Made by a program: the position numbers and the translations under genes. From Spiroplasma sp. TIUS-1 (GTDB lineage: Bacteria; Bacillota_I; Bacilli_A; Mycoplasmatales; Mycoplasmataceae), in NCBI RefSeq assembly GCF_010365785.1, contig NZ_CP048387.1, positions 372,001 through 436,000 of the forward strand: a stretch of DNA of 64,000 bases. Direction: 5' to 3'. This document shows, in pieces, positions 34,455 to 45,134 of this stretch; the stretch's first letter is position 1; the number at the start of each line of letters is the position of its first letter. A model generated the notes under the pieces. It saw only the letters and a list, made by a program, of their open reading frames with translations. It had not been told where the DNA came from and did not search any database.

Positions 34455-36119
34455 ATGAGTGTATATATTGAAAAAATAGAAATAGCATTAATGAAAATAA
34501 TGAAAAATAATAAATTAAATGGATCAATTATTATTGAAAAAACAAGAGATTCTTCTAATGGAGATTTTTCAACAAATTTTGCAATGGTAAATTCAAAAAT
34601 TAACAATAGTAATCCTAGGATGTTAGCAACTTTAATTGTTGATGAGTTGAAAAAGGAAAAAATTTTTAGCAAAGTAGAAATTGCTGGACCTGGTTTTATT
34701 AATATGTTTTTAAATTCAAGTTTAAATGAGGAAATTATTTCAGAAGTTTATTCAATGGGAAATAAATATGGTTCATTTAAAAAACGTAATTTTAAGTATA
34801 ACTTGGAATTAGTTTCTGCAAATCCTACAGGCTATTTACATGTTGGTCACGCTCGTAATGGAGCAATAGGTGATTCAGTTGCAAGAATACTAAAATTCGC
34901 TGGATACGACGTTGAAACTGAATATTATACAAATGATGCTGGAAATCAAATTAACATTTCTGCGTGTACATTATTTTTTCACTACAAACAATTACTAAAA
35001 TCACCAGTAAATAAACCTGAAGAGATGTATGGTGGAGATATGTATATTGAAGTTGCTCAATCACTTGTCGAAAAATTTGGTGATAAGTATATTAAATTTA
35101 ATATTGGAACTGATAACAAAATTAACGATGAAAAAATTCATGAATTATTTAAAACAGAATCAATTACATTATTTATGGCCGCTATTAAACAACAATTAAT
35201 TAATTTTGGAGTTGGAATTGATTTGTATACAAGCGAAGCAGATATGTACAAAAATAATGAAATTGAAAAGACTTTAGATATATATAAGAAAAAAGGGAAA
35301 ACATTTGAACAAGATGGAGCTCTTTGATTAAAAACAACTGAATTTGGTGATGACAAAGATAGGGTTCTAAAAAAATCAAATGGAGATTACACTTATATTA
35401 CTCCTGATTTAGCTTGTCATAATGTTAGATTTAAAAGATCAAAATCTGACAAATATGTAAACTACTGAGGTGGTGATCATCATGGATATATTTTGCGTAT
35501 TAGATCAGGACTTGCATTACTTGGACATGATTTTAATGCATTGGATATTGATATGATTCAAATGGTTAGACTAATGAAAAACGGTGAAGAGTTTAAAATG
35601 TCTAAACGCAAGGGTACTGCAATTTGATTAATTGACTTAATTGAAATGGTTGGTAAAGACTCTGTACGTTATATGTTGTTAAGTAAAACTCCATCGTCAC
35701 ACATGGATTTTGACTTAGATATAGCTGTTCAAAAAAACTCAACTAACCCAGTCTATTATGCACAGTACGCTACGGCAAGAAGTTACAAAATTTTAGAGAA
35801 AGCTAAAGAGGAGGGTTGAAAATTCAATCCATCAAGTGCAGAACTATTGATTGAGCAAAAAGAAAAGGAATTATTAATACTGATTGATTCGTTTCAAAAA
35901 GAGGTTGCATATGCAGCTGATTCAAGATTGCCAAATGTTATTTGTGAGTATATTCAAACATTATCAAGAAAATTTCATTCATATTATACAGAAACAAAAA
36001 TTTTTGATATTGAAGACAAAGAACTAATGAATCAAAGACTTAACCTTGTTTCAACTATTTATCAGGTGTTATCAAATTCATTTAATTTAATAGGTATTAG
36101 TGTTATTAACAATATGTAA
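34455..36119 (+). CDS. argS: Arginyl-tRNA synthetase
   Basis: Charges tRNA-Arg. The 554 residues show the N-terminal additional domain ([14 protein letters not shown]), class I signature [20 protein letters not shown] with HVGH near residue 130, the KMSKRKGT loop after a TGA Trp, and the helical anticodon domain ending in the C-terminal Met typical of the family. The length is normal. CAGGAT lies 8 bases before the ATG. It is monocistronic, between two terminators. Confidence 0.97.
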
Positions 36120-36150
36120 AAAAACCAAAGTTACTAACTATTGGTTTTTG
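36120..36150 (+). terminator. Terminator after argS
   Basis: AAAAACCAA/TTGGTTTTT stem with a 12-base loop starting just after the argS stop; the trailing T run is short, so it is moderately convincing. Confidence 0.7.
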
Positions 36151-36197
36151 TAAGCAAATTAATAAATAACTAGTAACAAATGATAGTTATTTTGGTA

Positions 36198-36293
36198 TAT
36201 AATTTTAATTGTATTTATGCGTTGTAAACATTCACCCTTTGAGAATTTTGCTTTGTATAGATCGAGATTATCAATCACGCAAAAGGGGTAAAC
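36198..36293 (+). promoter_or_regulatory. rpsO promoter -10 and structured 5' leader
   Basis: A TATAAT (36198-36203) starts a leader of about 85 bases. In it, ACCCTTT (36234-36240) can pair with AAAGGGGT (36282-36289), which contains the Shine-Dalgarno, and TTTTGC (36246-36251) can pair with GCAAAA (36279-36284). The two pairings share bases and compete, a layout suited to S15 feedback control as known for rpsO leaders of other bacteria. The regulatory role is inferred. Confidence 0.5.
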
Positions 36294-36560
36294 ATGGTTT
36301 CAAAAAATCAAAAAGAATCACTAGTTAAAAAATTTGGTAGTAACCAAAAAGATACTGGAAAGACAGAAGTGCAAATTGCAATTCTTACTGGACATATCGC
36401 TAACTTAGCTGAACATTTAAAAGAAAACAAAAAAGACATTACATCAAGAAGAAGCTTACTAAAAAAAGTAGCGCAAAGAAGAAGATTATTAAACTACTTA
36501 TTAAAATGTGATGTAAAACGTTATAAAGAAATTATTAAAAAATTAGAAATTAGAAAATAA
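36294..36560 (+). CDS. rpsO: 30S ribosomal protein S15
   Basis: Primary binder of the 16S rRNA central domain. The 88-residue product has the full family pattern: [29 protein letters not shown], then [26 protein letters not shown] lies 5 bases before the ATG and is part of a competing leader structure. tRNA-Gly follows 52 bases later with its own promoter. Confidence 0.98.
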   Translation: MVSKNQKESLVKKFGSNQKDTGKTEVQIAILTGHIANLAEHLKENKKDITSRRSLLKKVAQRRRLLNYLLKCDVKRYKEIIKKLEIRK

Positions 36561-36575
36561 TTTTACAAATAAATA

Positions 36576-36603
36576 TTTACATATATAAATATTTGTATAT
36601 ATT
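36576..36603 (+). promoter_or_regulatory. Promoter of tRNA-Gly
   Basis: TTTACA (36576-36581), 16 bases, TATATT (36598-36603), placing the start about 3 bases before the tRNA 5' end. The same region holds a 9-bp inverted repeat AAATATTTA/TAAATATTT (36571-36594). Confidence 0.55.
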
Positions 36604-36612
36604 TATTTATAT

Positions 36613-36686
36613 GCGGGTGTAGTTTAATGGTAGAACTTCAGCCTTCCAAGCTGACTGTGAGGGTTCGATTCCCTTCACCCGCTCCA
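36613..36686 (+). tRNA. tRNA-Gly(UCC)
   Basis: Folds as a complete cloverleaf: acceptor GCGGGTG/CACCCGC, D arm around AATGGTAGA, anticodon stem TCAGC/GCTGA with anticodon TCC at 36645-36647, T arm GAGGGTTCGATTCCCTT, discriminator T and an encoded CCA end. UCC can read all four Gly codons in mollicutes by wobble. Confidence 0.97.
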
Positions 36687-36700
36687 AAAGAAAACAAAAG

Positions 36701-36724
36701 CAACCTTTAGGTTGTTTTTTTTAT
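36701..36724 (+). terminator. Terminator after tRNA-Gly
   Basis: CAACC/GGTTG stem with TTTA loop and T8. Confidence 0.85.
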
Positions 36725-36746
36725 ATAATTTTAAAAAGGTATACCT

Positions 36747-37469
36747 ATGAATTTGAAAAGAAGAAAAGTTAAAGAAATTAATACAACAGAATTAAGAGAT
36801 AGACAATTAATAACCGATTTTGGATGGATGGTACTTGCAATATTTATCGGAGTTATTTTACCAGGTGGAATAATGTGAGTTTTATTTGGATACGATTTTG
36901 ATTTTTCAATTGAGGTTCTTATAGCTGGAAGTGGCACATTGTTTAAACTTATATCTTCATTTATAGTTTTTCTATTTGCAGCTGTATCTGCTTGAACTTT
37001 TTATTATTTTAAAATTTGTAAAGCAGATATATTTTTGTTCTCATTTGCTTTTTTTTCTATTTACATTTCATTTTTCTTTACAGGAAAATTTCTAAGTGGG
37101 ACCGGTGGAAAAGAAATAATATTTAGATTTTTGATTTCATTAGCATCTGGAGCAGTTGGAACATTAATAGGAACTATGCTTTCATGATATATTGTAAACC
37201 TTGAATACAAAGCTGAGGACCATTTAGAGTCTATAGAAAAGAAAAGAGAAGTTGATCCAAATTCTCTTACAAAAAAAGAAATAAAGCTTATAAAACAAAA
37301 GGAGATGCTTGACTATAAGTATCAACTTAAACAAGAACAAAACCAAAAAATATTAGATATATTAAATAGTAAAGTTCAAAACAAATTGAAAGAAGAAGAA
37401 ATTTTAAAAGAAAAACTAAATAAAGAAGAAGAGGCAAAAAGGTTAAAAGAAAAGTCTAAGAAAAAATAA
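36747..37469 (+). CDS. Four-TM protein with C-terminal coiled coil, unknown
   Basis: Not recognised. The 240-residue product has hydrophobic segments near residues 24-45, 62-88, 92-112 and 125-150, of which several Trp are TGA, and then about 85 residues of highly charged Lys/Glu coiled coil (from EDHLESIEKKREV to the end). The tail is presumably cytoplasmic. No good Shine-Dalgarno is visible (AAAAAGG is 9 bases upstream). It is convergent with the minus-strand kinase gene; a shared hairpin lies between them. Confidence 0.75.
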
Positions 37470-37491
37470 ATATTTTAAGATATTTATTTTT
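37463..37491. terminator. Bidirectional terminator between convergent genes
   Basis: AAAATAAATAT/ATATTTATTTT stem with T runs on the plus strand and A runs that serve the minus strand; it overlaps the plus-strand stop codon. Confidence 0.75.
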
Positions 37492-38259
37492 TTATTTATA
37501 TGTAGTTCTGTTTAAAAAACGATTATATTTATCAATACAAATATCTTTAAACAATGTTGTACCAGTAATGTCAAACATATAATTAGCTCAAAGTGATCAT
37601 AAAATATCTTGATATTTTATTTCTAAATTTAATATTTCAAAATTATCAAATAGCTTTTTTTCTTTGCAAACTTTAATGAAATAATTAACTAATGTACTAT
37701 CATCGTTTAATGTTTCAGTTATAAAACTTGCAATATCAAAATAACGGTTATTGTATTTAGTAAAGTCATAGTCAATTAATTTAACATCGTTAACACCATT
37801 AAACAATATATTTCCAGGAACTAGATCATTGTGAGATAAGACATAATCTTGTTTATCTAAAATAGAAAAGGATGTAATGTCCATATTTATTTTATGAATT
37901 GGATTTTTAATATTTTTTAAAAATCATTCTAAGTAGTTTATATGGCTAAATTTTTTTAAACCTTCAATCTTTATTTTTCTTAATTCAACGATACCCTCAG
38001 CCACTAATTCAACAATTAACTTATTGATTTTTGTATCAGTCAAGTCAATGTGTGACTTGATAAAAGGAAAAGTTGATATTAATGTATTACCATCAAAAAT
38101 TACATTAATTGGTTTTACTAGGATATCTGTATTAATTTTTTTAAGTTCATTTAAAAATAAGTATTCGTTAGTTTTATCTAAATAAACTGAAGTGATATCT
38201 TGTGATGTTTTATGTACGATGTCTTTTTTATATATAACCTTATTTGTAAAACCACTCAT
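37492..38259 (-). CDS. Choline/aminoglycoside kinase-fold protein, LicA-like
   Basis: A 255-residue small-molecule kinase of the APH/choline kinase fold. The catalytic Brenner motif reads SHNDLVPGN (H143, D145, N150), followed by the metal-binding LIDYDF. N-terminal ATP-binding features are weak (VIYKKDIVHKTSQD). Three Trp are TGA. GAGGAT lies 9 bases before the ATG. Relatives phosphorylate choline (LicA) or related substrates; choline fits a wall-less cell, but the substrate is inferred. It is divergent from rdgB with only 39 bases between starts. Confidence 0.85.
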
Positions 38260-38286
38260 CTTTTAATCCTCACTCAAATTATAAAG

Positions 38287-38292
38287 TATAAT
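38287..38292 (+). promoter_or_regulatory. Perfect TATAAT 6 bases before the rdgB start
   Basis: A consensus -10 hexamer ends 6 bases before the ATG at 38299, so transcription should start at or next to the A of the ATG. No Shine-Dalgarno is present and the whole divergent gap is only 39 bases. Confidence 0.65.
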
Positions 38293-38298
38293 CAATTC

Positions 38299-38910
38299 AT
38301 GAAATCTAAAACAATTTGAATAGCAACAACTAACGAAGGTAAGATAAAAAATTTTAAAGACTTAATGAATGACTATAATGTTAAATCAGTTAAGGATTTT
38401 GATGATTCATTGGATATTTTAGAAACAGGAAGCACATTAAAAGAAAATGCTTTAATTAAAGCAAGAACATTTGCTAAACTGACAAACGAAATAGCAATTT
38501 CAGATGATTCTGGGCTTTTTATTGAAACACTAGATAACTTTCCTGGTGTTTACTCAGCAAGGTGGGCTGGTGAGGGTTTTTCTGATTTCGAGCTATGTAT
38601 TAAAATTTTAGATAAGATCAAAGAAAATAAACTAGAAAAAATAGCTAATAAAGCTACAATGAGAACTTGTGTAGCTTATTGCGATCCAATTAAAGGAATT
38701 GAAAAAACTTTTGTTGGAACTATTGAAGGATTAATTTCTAAAGAACCAAGAGGTGAAATAGGATTTGGATATGATCAAATTTTTGAGCCAATTGGTGGAG
38801 GTGGTAAAACTTTTGCAGAGTTGGGATTTGATTTCAAAAATAAGAATAGTCACAGAAAAAATGCTGTTAAAAAATTATTATCATTTTTAGAGGAACAAGA
38901 AAATGAGTAG
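38299..38910 (+). CDS. dITP/XTP pyrophosphatase RdgB/HAM1
   Basis: Removes non-canonical purine triphosphates (ITP, dITP, XTP). The 203 residues begin with the family signature IWIATTNEGKIKNF (Trp as TGA), followed by SDDSGLFIETLDNFPGVYSARWAG and GEIGFGYDQIFEP. The ATG chosen lies upstream of an internal Met (38365) and is needed to include the TNEGK motif. The stop overlaps the trmL start by 8 bases. The gene appears leaderless. Confidence 0.95.
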
Positions 38911-39424
38911 AAAAATAAACGTTATTTTATTCGAGCCAGAAATCCATAATAATGTTGGCTCAATTATGAGAACATGTGCATTAACTGATGCTAAACTGCA
39001 TTTGATTGAACCATTTGGTTTTATATTTGATAAAAGAAATTTTGCCAGAAGTTCTGCAAATAACTTTGAGGGTTGTGAATATGTTAGATATGATAATTGA
39101 GAAGACTTTATATCTAAAAATAAAGACCCAAAAATATTTTGCCTAACTCGATATGGCAAGAAACCAATTTCAGATTTTAATTTTGATTTAATTCAGGACG
39201 AAGTATTTTTAATGTTTGGACGCGAATCAACAGGTATAGATAAAAATATACTAAAATCTAACAAGGAAAATTGTTTCAGATTGCCAATGGTAGACACTGG
39301 AAGAAGTTTAAATATATCAAACACAGTAACTGTTGCGGTATATGAAGTATTAAGACAATGAGATTATCTAAGCCTTTCTAAAGTTGAAGTAGAAAAGGGT
39401 GAAGATTACTTAGATAAAATATAG
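38903..39424 (+). CDS. trmL: tRNA 2'-O-methyltransferase TrmL (SPOUT)
   Basis: Methylates the ribose of position 34 in tRNA-Leu anticodons, using SAM. The 173-residue size fits the minimal SPOUT family. Motifs: EPEIHNNVGSIMRTCALTDA, LMFGRESTGI and RLPMVDTGRSLNISNTVTVAVYE, the knot-forming ending. The internal Trp are TGA. Start overlaps the rdgB stop in another frame, so translation is probably coupled. Confidence 0.93.
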
Positions 39425-39432
39425 GAGGCCAA

Positions 39433-40806
39433 ATGATATTTGCAGATTACGGATTTAAAGATTTTATTAATGATTCTTTAACAGAATTAAAATTTGAAAA
39501 TCCAACTTTAATTCAACAAAAAGTTATACCAATATTAAATAAAAATGAATCAGTAATTGCGCAATCTCAAACAGGTACTGGTAAGACTCATTCTTTTCTT
39601 TTACCTATTTTTAATAACATAGATTTAGACAATCTAGATAAAATTCAATGTGTTATTGTTACTCCAACTCGTGAACTTGCACGTCAAATTTTTGCCAATA
39701 TAAAACAAATTTGTAAATTTAATCCTGCAATAAAAGCTCAATTATTAATTGGTGGTGAGGATCTATCAAGTCAAATCAATAATTTAAAAATTCAACCAAC
39801 AATTGTTGTGGGTACTCCAACTAGATTAAGGAGATTATATGATGATAGACATTTGAAAATTACTACTGCAAAATCAGTTGTAATTGATGAATGTGATATG
39901 ATTTTTGATTTAGGATTTATTGAAGACGTAGACTTTTTAATTTCAAAGATAAATAATAATGCAAAAGTATCGTTATTTTCAGCAACAATGAAAGAAGATT
40001 TAAAACCTTTTTTACAAAAATACTTTAGTGAAGCTAAACTTATTAACATTGTAAAAGAAAATCCGATGAATACAAATATTAAAAATATTTTAATTTGAAC
40101 AAGAAATAAGGAAAATAAATTAATATTTAAAATTCTTTTGAACCAAATCAACCCATATGTTTGTTTAATTTTTGTAAATACAAAACAATATGTACCAACC
40201 GTTATTAGTTGATTAAAAGAGTATGGCATTGAAAACATAGGTGAATTACATGCTGGTTTAGATCCAAGACAACGAACTAATATGCAAAAAAGAATTCAAA
40301 ATATGGAATTTAAATACATTGTTGCAACTGATATTGCAGCACGTGGGATTGATATTGACGGAGTTAGTCATGTTATTTCAGTTGACTTACCAAACGAATT
40401 AGAGTATTACATTCACAGAAGTGGTAGAACAGGTAGAAATAAATATCAAGGTGAAAGTTATGTACTATTTAACTCACAAAACCAAAGCTTAGTAGATAAA
40501 TTAAAATCTATGAACATTGAGTTCAGTAATATGAAAGTGTCTGATGGTCAAATAGTTGATATTAAAATTAGAGAAAAAAAACAGTTTACTAAAAAAACAA
40601 ATACTAAATTTGAAATTGAAGAGGCTAAAATTATTAACAAATTTAAAGGTGGAAGAGTGAAACCTGGATATAAAGCAAAAAGAAAAGCTGAAATTGAAAA
40701 ACTAAAAAAAGACACAAGAAGAAAACACATTAAAGAAAGTATTGCAAAAATTAAAAAGGAAAGATATATCAAACGTCGTAAAGATTTATTTGATAACGAA
40801 GGATAG
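39433..40806 (+). CDS. DEAD-box-family RNA helicase with DECD motif II, CshB-like
   Basis: A 457-residue RNA helicase. Q-motif region (NPTLIQQKVIPIL), motif I QSQTGTGKT, motif Ib and PTRELARQ, motif II DECD (in VIDECDMIFD) instead of DEAD, SAT, and in domain 2 ATDIAARGIDI and HRSGRTGR are visible. The C-terminal 100 residues are very basic (Lys/Arg) and probably bind RNA. Several TGA Trp codons. Layout resembles CshB of Firmicutes. AGGAGG lies 5 bases before the ATG; it follows trmL by 8 bases and is probably in the rdgB-trmL unit. Confidence 0.93.
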
Positions 40807-40814
40807 GCGAACGT

Positions 40815-41177
40815 ATGGAACTGAGAGAAAAGGGTTTAGATCTTATAGTGTATTTAAATACTGGTGAAGAAATATCTAAAATTATTAACAAAATTGTTAG
40901 AGAGTACAAAATAATTGATGCTAAAGTAACTGGTTATGGTTGATTGAGTTTTTTGGAATACGGAGTTCTTATTGAAAATGATCCTATATTTTCACAAAAA
41001 AATCACTTAATAGAATTAGTAACAGTTGGTTCATTAATTGGTTTAGTTGAGGAGCATGAAATGAAATTGATGGTTTCAGCTGCAACTAAAAAGGGACAAC
41101 ATATTGGTGAATTTATTAATGGAACTGTTGTGAACGAGTTCTCATTGACAATTTCAATTATTAAAAATGATATTTAA
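40815..41177 (+). CDS. Small PPC (DUF296)-like protein
   Basis: The 120-residue product resembles the PPC/DUF296 domain: an early IIDAKVTGYGWLSFLEYGVL strand region and a C-terminal HIGEFINGTVVNEFSLTISI like the GGHL..G.V..T.E pattern. The match is moderate and the usual His metal ligands are not complete. Bacterial PPC proteins have no well-defined function. One Trp is TGA. It follows the helicase gene by 8 bases and ends in a terminator, closing the operon. Confidence 0.65.
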
Positions 41178-41200
41178 AATGGTTATGACCATTTTTTTAT
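41177..41200 (+). terminator. Terminator of the rdgB-trmL-helicase unit
   Basis: AAATGGT/ACCATTT stem with TATG loop and T7, starting at the stop codon. Confidence 0.88.
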
Positions 41201-41277
41201 TTTTTTTAATGCTAATGGTTAATAATAAACACTATTTATTAAGTATAATTATTTATAAATAGAGATTAAGGGATAGT

Positions 41278-42801
41278 ATGATTGGTATAATTTCAACAAC
41301 GTATTTTGAGTTAAATGAAAAGGTATTTGATGGCTTTAAATTGGAAAAAAAATATTGATGAAAAAACGTTGTTATTCAGCAAGCTTCATATAAAGGTATT
41401 AAATACCTTTTAATTACCACTGGTGTTGGTAAGGCAAATGCTGCAATGGCGTTAACTTATATTACTGAAAAGTTTCCAAAGCTAATGTTATTATTAAACG
41501 TTGATATTGCTCTATCAACAAACGAAAATTTTAAAACTGGTGACGTAGTTTTTGGGTCAAACTTTATATATCGTGACTCTGATTTAACAGTATTTGAAGA
41601 TGTGAAATATGGTCAAATGTTGGATGAACCAGAAAATTATACGTTTACACATGACTTCATAACTAAAATTAAGAATTTTAAATTGGGAATGAATGAAGGT
41701 GTAATTGGTACGGCAGATACACTTATTTACAATTCAGATCAGTTCAAAGATATGATATCTAAATTTGGTTTTAGTATTGATGTCATAGACACAGAAGCTG
41801 GAGTTCTGGCACAAATTGCACGAAAATCTTCAATTGATTTTATGGCATTAAAGGTTATTTATTCAAACGCAATGTTATCTTGGGAAAATGATCCTTTGCA
41901 TAATATTAGAATTATTGAAGCAACAAATAAGATGAAATATGTAATTATTAAGTTAATTAATTTACTTGTTTTAGATGTAGATATTGATTTTAACGACTTA
42001 AATGAAATGGAATTAGAAGTGGTTAATGATTTATTTTACTTCTATGACGTTGCTTGAATTAAAAAGTTTCATAAAAATGCACATTATTTTATTTCAGGTA
42101 TGGGTCCTTCCTTATTTATAACTGACGCAAAAAGATTGAATCCAATTGCTGTAGATTTTGTACTAATGGACTGATCACGTGAAAACAATGTCATTGCAGA
42201 ATCAAAATCAGAGATGTATTCAACATCAAAATTTTGAGAAAATAAAAAAAGATATTTAGATTCAATGGAGATTTCTCCATCAAATATTTTATTGAATAAG
42301 TCAACAAGATCAAATCCACATAAAAAAAGATTATCAATTGAAGATTACTGTAAGTATATTGCAAAGCAAATTGCAATTAAATGTGAGAATAAGGATTATT
42401 ATTCATTCAATGGAGTTATTATTTCTGACAAGAGTTTAGTTGTTTCTTTATTAACACAACCAAGTTTTTATTTAACTAATATTAAAAATCATGAGTTATT
42501 ACAAGATTTTAAAATAGCTAAGGCTTTATTAAAAAATGAATTTATTAAATACCTTAATTTCTATTTAGAAAAAGTAAAATCTCCATTTAAAAAAATTGTT
42601 ATTTTTATAAAAGTAGTACTAGATAATGGACTTACTTTAGACATTGATATAGAAACACAAAATCAAATTAATACAACAATTAAAATAAACAGTCTACAAA
42701 AAGTTGATAAGTCATTTGTCCTTGTAGATATATTAAGAGACGACTATGACCAACAAAAAGTAGGATCAATTAAAATAAACATTGATATTAATAAAGCTTA
42801 A
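41278..42801 (+). CDS. Nucleosidase (MTAN)-like domain fused to an unknown domain
   Basis: The N-terminal ~230 of 507 residues follow the 5'-methylthioadenosine/SAH nucleosidase fold: MIGIISTTYFELNE with Glu11, TTGVGKANAAMAL, GVIGTADTLI and DTEAGVLAQIA with Glu173. The position of the catalytic Asp, in an SD pair in known MTANs, is Asn197 here (YSNAML). Residues ~265-507 form a second part I do not recognise; it is Lys-rich and ends in beta-like segments. Several Trp are TGA. GGGAT lies 4-5 bases before the ATG. Enzyme activity is therefore uncertain. Confidence 0.75.
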
Positions 42802-42809
42802 GGTAATTT

Positions 42810-43316
42810 ATGAGACAAGAAGAAAAAGATGAATTAATGAAAACGTTGGTAATTGATGCTTTTGTTGACTTAATGCTAATTGGAGAACCTGAAGTTACTG
42901 AACAAACAATAGACAACTTTTTGAAAGATAGATATTTTTTAGATAGATATTTGAAACTTAAAAAATCATTTGAAGAAGAAATCTCTAAGAAAAGTAAGCT
43001 AGTGGAAATGCCAAAAGTTAAGTTATCTGAAAACGTATATACTACTAAATCTGTAAGTAAAAATGATATTAATAATATTCTTAAGAATGCTAGGCTAAAA
43101 AATGATAATATGAAACAAAACTCATGAACTGATCCACAGGATATTATTGAGGCAAATATTATAAAAGAAGCTGAGAAGTCTGGTAAAAGTGCCTATGATT
43201 CCGATGTATTAAGAGAGTTAATATTAACTAGACAGAAAAATAAAAATAAAGACTCAAACATAAATTTAGCTATGGCTAACACTGCACGTGAAAATGCAGA
43301 AAAATTTAAAGGATAA
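42810..43316 (+). CDS. Soluble charged protein, unknown function
   Basis: Not recognised. The 168-residue product is Lys/Glu/Asp-rich and helical, with no signal or TM segment; a TGA-coded Trp (SWTDPQD) splits it at 43127. It follows the MTAN-like gene by 8 bases (AAGGTAA site) and precedes the YitT-like gene by 4 bases, so the three genes form one unit. Confidence 0.75.
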
Positions 43317-43320
43317 TTTT

Positions 43321-45078
43321 ATGGATTTAAAAGATAAAAACAAAAATTTAATAGTTGAAGAGGCGAATAAAGAATCATTAACAGAAGAAATTTTTGTTTT
43401 ATCAGATGAGCCAGAAACTTATGAACACAATGATGTAATTGATAAGACTGAAATAAAGCATTTAAATAAACGTTTACGTCGAGCTAATTCAAATAAAGAC
43501 ATGGGTATCAATGATGATTCAATTACTATTGATAGCGAAGGATTAGAAATATATCAATCTCAAATTTTATCTAAACGTGAAAAAACATTATTAATGAGGC
43601 ACTATTTAAGATACCAATTATTTTTTGATGTATTAAAAGTTGCATTATGTGCACTTCTAGTAACAATTACATTTGATTACTTTATTTCAATTACAGGTAA
43701 AACAGGATTATATCCAGCAGGGGTGGGAGCTTTTGCACGTTTCTTATCAATTTTAACTTCTGATAGTATAAAACTACAATCATCACTTTACTTTGTTTAC
43801 TATTTTGCAATTAATATTCCATTAATTATATTTGGATTTATTAAGCTAGGTAAGAAATTTACAATACTAACAGTTGTATACATTGGTCTTCAAATTGGAT
43901 TTGACCAGATTATACAAAATCTACCTTATATAAATCCAACAGATTTTCATGTTATTGTTAACTATCAATTATTAAATAATAATGGTGCTTCTTGAAATAA
44001 TGCCCATTGGTTATTTATATTTGGTTTAATTGCTGGATTATTTTTGGGATTTTCATATTCAATAGTTTATAAGTTAGGATCATCTACAGGTGGTCTGGAT
44101 TTTGTATCAGTATATTTAAGTACTAAGTTTCACAAACCTGTTGGAGCTTTAAATAAAAACATCAACTTATGTATTTTATTTGTGGTAATTATATTGAATA
44201 CCGCAGTAATGCCAATAGCAAATATAGGTGCTGACATTAAAATTGACATGATAATGAATGGAAGTACCAATTCCTGAGAGTATGCTGCAAATAATGAACT
44301 ACTAGAAAATTTAATTAGAGCTTACGTTAATGGGGATCCAAACATAATTGAGAACGGTAACTCTGTACAATTAAATGATTTATTATCTTCATTTTTAAAT
44401 GGTGAAACTAACATTGTAGGAAACAAAGAAACTTTGGTTCAAAGGGTATTAGAAAAATTCAAAGATAGTGAAGGAATTTTTGATTCTACAATAAAAGAGC
44501 AAGTCTATGAACAAATTGTAATTGGAGCTTGTTTAAACGGCTTTGATGGGAAAGGTCTTTCATCTGGAGCTTTATTTGGAATTAAAGTTAGATTTATTTT
44601 AGGTCCATCACTGTTTGCTTCACTAGTATTGATTTTATCTTCTGGTTTTGCAACAAACCTTTCATTCCCAAAATTCAAAATTTCAACATTTGTTATTAAT
44701 ACAAATAAATCAAAAGAAATTAATACTAAATTATTGGAATTAGGTTATTCAAATGATGTCTTACACTGAAATGGAATTAACCATGTTAATGGTAACTATA
44801 TTCACACTGACATGTTAATGATCACAATGCCAGTAATGGAGTGAACACCAATTGAAAAAGAACTGTTTTTAATTGATCCTGATATCAGAATTAATATTAT
44901 TTCAACAACAGCAGTTAAAGGTATGTTTAGCTACGAAGTAAATAAAAACCAAGATAGGGATATTATTATTAGAAACTTACATGACAACACAAGTGAAATT
45001 GAAAAGATTAAACAAATTGCCACAGTAAAATATAGAAAACAATTAAAACAAAAATTAGCAAAAGCAAAGCGTAAATAA
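43321..45078 (+). CDS. YitT/DUF161-type membrane protein with DUF2179-like tail
   Basis: A 585-residue integral membrane protein, long for the YitT family (about 280). After a ~95-residue acidic head come TM segments (first near 98-118), the YitT signature SSTGGLDFVSVYL, a large hydrophilic insertion of about 130 residues (near 315-420), another TM segment (LGPSLFASLVLILSSGF) and a DUF2179-like C-terminal domain (KFKISTFVINTNKSKEINTKL, VKGMFSYEVN). The ATG at 43321 is preferred to an in-frame ATG at 43288 because AAAGGA lies 8 bases upstream. Function unknown; transport or exporter roles have been suggested for the family. Confidence 0.83.
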
Positions 45079-45083
45079 TGACA

Positions 45084-45110
45084 AAAGGATATATTCATAT
45101 ATCTTTTTTT
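45084..45110 (+). terminator. Terminator after the YitT-like gene
   Basis: AAAGGATATA/TATATCTTTT stem with one G-U pair, TTCA loop, T7. Confidence 0.87.
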
Positions 45111-45134
45111 ATTTGTTTGTAAGATAATTACTAT

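Noticed and set aside
39792-40238. 148-codon minus-strand frame
   Set aside because: Shadow of the CshB-like helicase; the plus strand carries the helicase motifs.
43288-43320. Earlier in-frame ATG for the YitT-like gene
   Set aside because: It lies within the upstream gene without ribosome site; ATG 43321 has AAAGGA at good distance.
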